A stretch of DNA of 8,168 bases, taken from Micrococcaceae bacterium (lineage in GTDB: Bacteria; Actinomycetota; Actinomycetes; Actinomycetales; Micrococcaceae). Below are positions 6,160 through 8,168 of this stretch, piece after piece (the stretch's first letter is position 1; each line of letters begins with the position of its first letter). A program made the translations under genes and the position numbers. The notes beneath the pieces are model-generated. The model made no database searches and was not told the DNA's origin. It saw only the letters and a program-made list of their open reading frames with translations. The stretch covers positions 1-8,168 of the forward strand of contig DNHA01000146.1 of NCBI GenBank assembly GCA_003486025.1. Reading direction: 5' to 3'.

Positions 6160-6171
6160 GACTTCATGCTA
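6160..6171 (-). promoter_or_regulatory. Candidate -10 element of the moaD arm (leaderless)
   Basis: Read leftward, TAGCAT (6166-6171) fits TANNNT and is followed by six bases and the moaD ATG. A GTGTCC 17 bases further upstream is a poor -35 candidate. The box lies in the 39-base gap between moaD and the moeZ start, so this promoter and the moeZ ribosome-binding site share the same short DNA. Confidence 0.4.
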
Positions 6172-6198
6172 TCGCGCCGGTGCGCGGAGGACACGATG

Positions 6199-7371
6199 AT
6201 GAGCGAACTCGACTTTCCAGCCCTTGTTGGCCCCGGGGCTGAACTGAGCGACGAACAGCGGCAACGTGCCGCGCGTCAACTCTCGCTACCCGGGTTTGAT
6301 CTCCTCGCCCAGCGCCGGTTGGCAGCGGCCCGGGTACTGGTCATCGGCGCCGGTGGGCTAGGCAGTGCCTGCATCCCGTATCTGGTCGGCGCCGGAGTGG
6401 GCACGGTCGGGATAGTTGATGATGACCTAGTTGAGCTATCAAATTTGCACCGCCAGATCACCCACACCACCGCAAATATCGGGGTTGCTAAGACCGCTTC
6501 ACTGGCCCAGGCAGCCACCGCGTTGGACCCCAATGTGAGAATCATCGAGCACACGCTGCGGTTGGACTCGGACAATGCGCTGGAAATCTTTGCGAATTAT
6601 GACCTCGTGATCGATGGAAGTGACAACTTCCCGACACGCTATCTCAGCAATGATGCCGCGCAATTATCCGGGATCCCGCTGATCTGGGGATCAATCCTGC
6701 AGCACCACGGCCAGGTCTCCGTGGCCTGGCACGAGCACGGCCCGGGCTACCGCGATCTCTTCCCGGTGCCACCAGCCCCGGGGACGGTGCCGGACTGCGC
6801 GGTCGGGGGAGTGCTGCCCGGATTATGCGGAACCATCGGTTCACTGCTGGCCACCGAAGCGCTGAAGCTGATTGCCGGAATCGGCGCCCCGCTGGTGGGC
6901 AAGGTATTGATCTATGACGCACTGGCCGCCAACACCCGCACCCTTGAATATTCCCGTGACCCGCAAGCCGCAGAAGTGACTGAGCTGATCGACTACGTGC
7001 TCTTCTGCTCCGGATCGCTGCCCGAAGTGCAAGGCATCGACGCTGCCGCGCTCGCCGAAGCGCTCGCTGGTGGTGAAGCACCAGTCCTGTTGGATGTTCG
7101 CAATGAAGATGAACGCTTCGAACGGCACATTGCCGGTTCGCTGTTCATGCCTTTGCCTGAATTGGAAGCCGCCATTGAAGCTGGCGCGGCACTGGATCAG
7201 ATTCCCGGGCAGGTCACTGTGTACTGTGCCCGCGGGCCGCGCTCGCAGCGAGCCGCAGCATTCCTGGCCGGACGCGGAATAAATGCAAACTATCTTGAGG
7301 GTGGAATTCCTGCCTTGGCGGCCCTGGCCCCGAACCTGCTGGCCGAACCCTCAAACGTTGAAGGAGTCTGA
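6199..7371 (+). CDS. moeZ: MoeZ-type molybdopterin-synthase adenylyltransferase/sulfurtransferase (MoeB-rhodanese fusion)
   Basis: This protein activates and sulfurates MoaD. The E1-like domain (about 15-255) has the nucleotide-binding VLVIGAGGLGS (47-57), D-x-D-x-V-E-x-S-N-L-H-R-Q (74-86), DGSDNFPTRY (139-148) and the VPDCAVGGVLPGLCGTIGS cysteine region (198-215). The C-terminal rhodanese domain (about 277-378) has LLDVRNEDERFERHIAGS (297-314) and the active loop YCARGPRS (342-349) with the persulfide cysteine Cys343. The two zinc CxxC pairs of E. coli MoeB are absent: YRDLFP stands where CYRC would be, and no cysteine pair follows the IYDAL strand. Mycobacterial MoeZ shows the same pattern (recollection). 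The ATG at 6199 is chosen over 6166 and 6196 because GGAGGA (6186-6191) is seven bases upstream of it. It may also serve other sulfur carriers. moaE follows by two bases. Confidence 0.93.
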   Translation: MSELDFPALVGPGAELSDEQRQRAARQLSLPGFDLLAQRRLAAARVLVIGAGGLGSACIPYLVGAGVGTVGIVDDDLVELSNLHRQITHTTANIGVAKTASLAQAATALDPNVRIIEHTLRLDSDNALEIFANYDLVIDGSDNFPTRYLSNDAAQLSGIPLIWGSILQHHGQVSVAWHEHGPGYRDLFPVPPAPGTVPDCAVGGVLPGLCGTIGSLLATEALKLIAGIGAPLVGKVLIYDALAANTRTLEYSRDPQAAEVTELIDYVLFCSGSLPEVQGIDAAALAEALAGGEAPVLLDVRNEDERFERHIAGSLFMPLPELEAAIEAGAALDQIPGQVTVYCARGPRSQRAAAFLAGRGINANYLEGGIPALAALAPNLLAEPSNVEGV

Positions 7372-7373
7372 CT

Positions 7374-7781
7374 ATGAGCTATGCCCTGATTACCGAAGAA
7401 CCCATCGACGAGGCTGCGGTACGCACCGCGGTGCAGTCCGATACCGCCGGGGCGGTGGTGCTCTTCCACGGGATCATCCGCAACCACGATGGCGGACAGC
7501 CGGTGAACTCGCTGGACTACTCACATCACCCGCAGGCCCAAGAATTCTTGGAGAAAATCATCGCGGAGGAGGAGGAACGCACGGGACTGAAGCTCTCGGC
7601 TGTGCACCGTGTGGGTCCGTTGAAAATCGGTGATGCCGCGTTGGTGGCTGCCTCGGCAGCAGCACACCGCAAGGAAGCGTTTGACGCAATCGAGAACCTG
7701 GTGGAACGCATCAAGGCCGAGGTCCCGATCTGGAAGAAGCAGCACTTCACCTCCGGCAGCTCCGAATGGGTGGGGCTGTAA
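7374..7781 (+). CDS. moaE: Molybdopterin synthase catalytic subunit MoaE
   Basis: MoaE dimerises and binds two MoaD to convert cyclic pyranopterin monophosphate to molybdopterin. The 135-residue protein is slightly shorter than E. coli MoaE but carries every signature. These are VVLFHGIIRNHDGG (28-41), LDYSHHPQAQEFL (47-59), AVHRVGPLKIGDAAL (76-90), AAAHRKEAFDAIENLVERIK (95-114) and PIWKKQHFTSGSSEWVGL (118-135). The lysine after Trp120 aligns with the catalytic lysine of E. coli MoaE. The C-terminus stops just after the EWV motif, as in many actinobacterial forms. The ATG has an excellent GAAGGAG seven bases upstream, within the end of moeZ, and the two genes are surely one transcript. A hairpin lies just downstream. 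Confidence 0.95.
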   Translation: MSYALITEEPIDEAAVRTAVQSDTAGAVVLFHGIIRNHDGGQPVNSLDYSHHPQAQEFLEKIIAEEEERTGLKLSAVHRVGPLKIGDAALVAASAAAHRKEAFDAIENLVERIKAEVPIWKKQHFTSGSSEWVGL

Positions 7782-7792
7782 CCGTTTGGTTC

Positions 7793-7815
7793 ATAGCCCG
7801 CGCTTGCTGGGCTAT
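7793..7815 (+). terminator. Hairpin after moaE, possible weak terminator
   Basis: ATAGCCC (7793-7799) and GGGCTAT (7809-7815) form a perfect 7-bp stem with a nine-base loop, 11 bases after the moaE stop. The following bases are T-rich but without a true T run, so termination efficiency is uncertain. Confidence 0.45.
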
Positions 7816-8132
7816 TCGCGTTCGATTCCTTTGTGGTCATTTAACGAAAGTTGCTCTGGCGCGTGCAGGATGGGTCTGCCAGAAGTACGTGAATTAATTA
7901 CGACTTGAATTTCCACAGAAGTCAGTACCGCGAGATGAGCAACCGTTGGCGAAATGTCTAAGCAATCCTTCATGGCAGCGGGGAACATGGTTGATGCGTG
8001 AGGTGTTGGCTAAATGTGTCTCGCAACGGACAGCGGCGTAACGATTTTACGTAATTGGTTGCAGCACATGGTTACGAGAAAGTCCTAGCTTTGAGTTATC
8101 AAGGATTTTAATCTGAAGGAGCGGTGCGCGCC
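7816..8132. other. Gene-free stretch after moaE
   Basis: About 320 bases hold only very short frames, for example one from the ATG at 7869 of a dozen codons. Base composition is lower in GC than in the Moco genes, consistent with non-coding DNA. I see no tRNA, no recognisable riboswitch and no insertion-sequence end. AAGGAG near 8117-8122, next to a GTG, could precede a gene beginning at the window edge, but spacing to the GTG is too short and the following sequence is the terminal palindrome. Confidence 0.5.
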
Positions 8133-8168
8133 GAGACGTCTTGCAACCCATGGGTTGCAAGACGTCTC
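8133..8168. repeat. Perfect 36-bp loopless palindrome at the window edge
   Basis: GAGACGTCTTGCAACCCA (8133-8150) is followed at once by its exact inverse complement (8151-8168), which ends on the last base of the window. No loop and no mismatch are present. It may be a natural inverted repeat, part of a longer one cut by the edge, or a fold-back artefact at a contig end. Confidence 0.85.

Noticed and set aside
6644..7081. 145-codon arginine-rich open frame on the - strand
   Set aside because: Antisense shadow of moeZ; the arginine and proline richness is typical of complementing GC-rich coding DNA.
7816..8132. Search for a tRNA or riboswitch after moaE
   Set aside because: No T-loop-like motif, cloverleaf or known riboswitch consensus could be found by eye.
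1..8168. Defence system, prophage, toxin-antitoxin pair or CRISPR array
   Set aside because: No repeat array, nuclease, integrase, transposase or toxin-like small gene pair is visible; all well-supported genes are metabolic, regulatory or membrane proteins.

Overview
The window looks like a chromosomal segment from a moderately high-GC actinobacterium, most likely a Micrococcaceae relative (Arthrobacter or Glutamicibacter type). Three things point there: the protein styles (a MoeZ-type MoeB with fused rhodanese, MoeA with the actinobacterial GGISAGAYE/QPGxPQGF variants, an actinobacterial secreted lipase), GTG and TTG starts, and several promoters placed as for leaderless mRNAs. This placement is an inference from family resemblance.

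Left part (1-1838). A secreted triacylglycerol lipase is cut by the left edge and reads leftward. It has a palindromic operator-like site in its upstream region. About 420 bases without a convincing gene follow, holding one long-range RNA helix. Next come a rightward alpha/beta-hydrolase of the phospholipase/carboxylesterase family and a 97-residue protein of unknown function that may be leaderless.

Middle part (1839-3721). A leftward six-helix membrane protein of the DUF3533/YhgE-Pip type is divergent from a MarR-family regulator. The 79-base gap holds a perfect 23-bp palindrome overlapping the predicted promoter of the membrane protein: a compact regulator/efflux-like pair. A small DUF1653 protein with a TTG start lies between this pair and the next cluster.

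Right part (3722-7781). This is a molybdenum cofactor (Moco) cluster in two divergent arms. The leftward arm is moaD-moeA-moaC-mog/moaB, tightly packed (3-base gap, 8-base overlap, about 11-base overlap). The rightward arm is moeZ(moeB)-moaE with a 2-base gap. Together they supply MoaC (cPMP formation with MoaA), the molybdopterin synthase subunits MoaD and MoaE, MoeZ to activate and sulfurate MoaD, Mog/MoaB to adenylate molybdopterin, and MoeA to insert molybdate. moaA and mobA are not in the window and must lie elsewhere if the pathway is complete. The start codons of the two arms are 39 bases apart.

Right end (7782-8168). A weak hairpin follows moaE, then about 320 bases with no supported gene. 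The last 36 bases form a perfect loopless palindrome that ends exactly at the window edge, so it is either a natural inverted repeat or a fold-back assembly artefact.

No mobile element, CRISPR array, tRNA or rRNA was seen. I found no clear candidate for a wholly new system. The most interesting unexplained items are the end palindrome, the MarR operator/exporter pair, the lipase operator, the 13-bp helix upstream of the hydrolase and the recurring leaderless promoter geometry.
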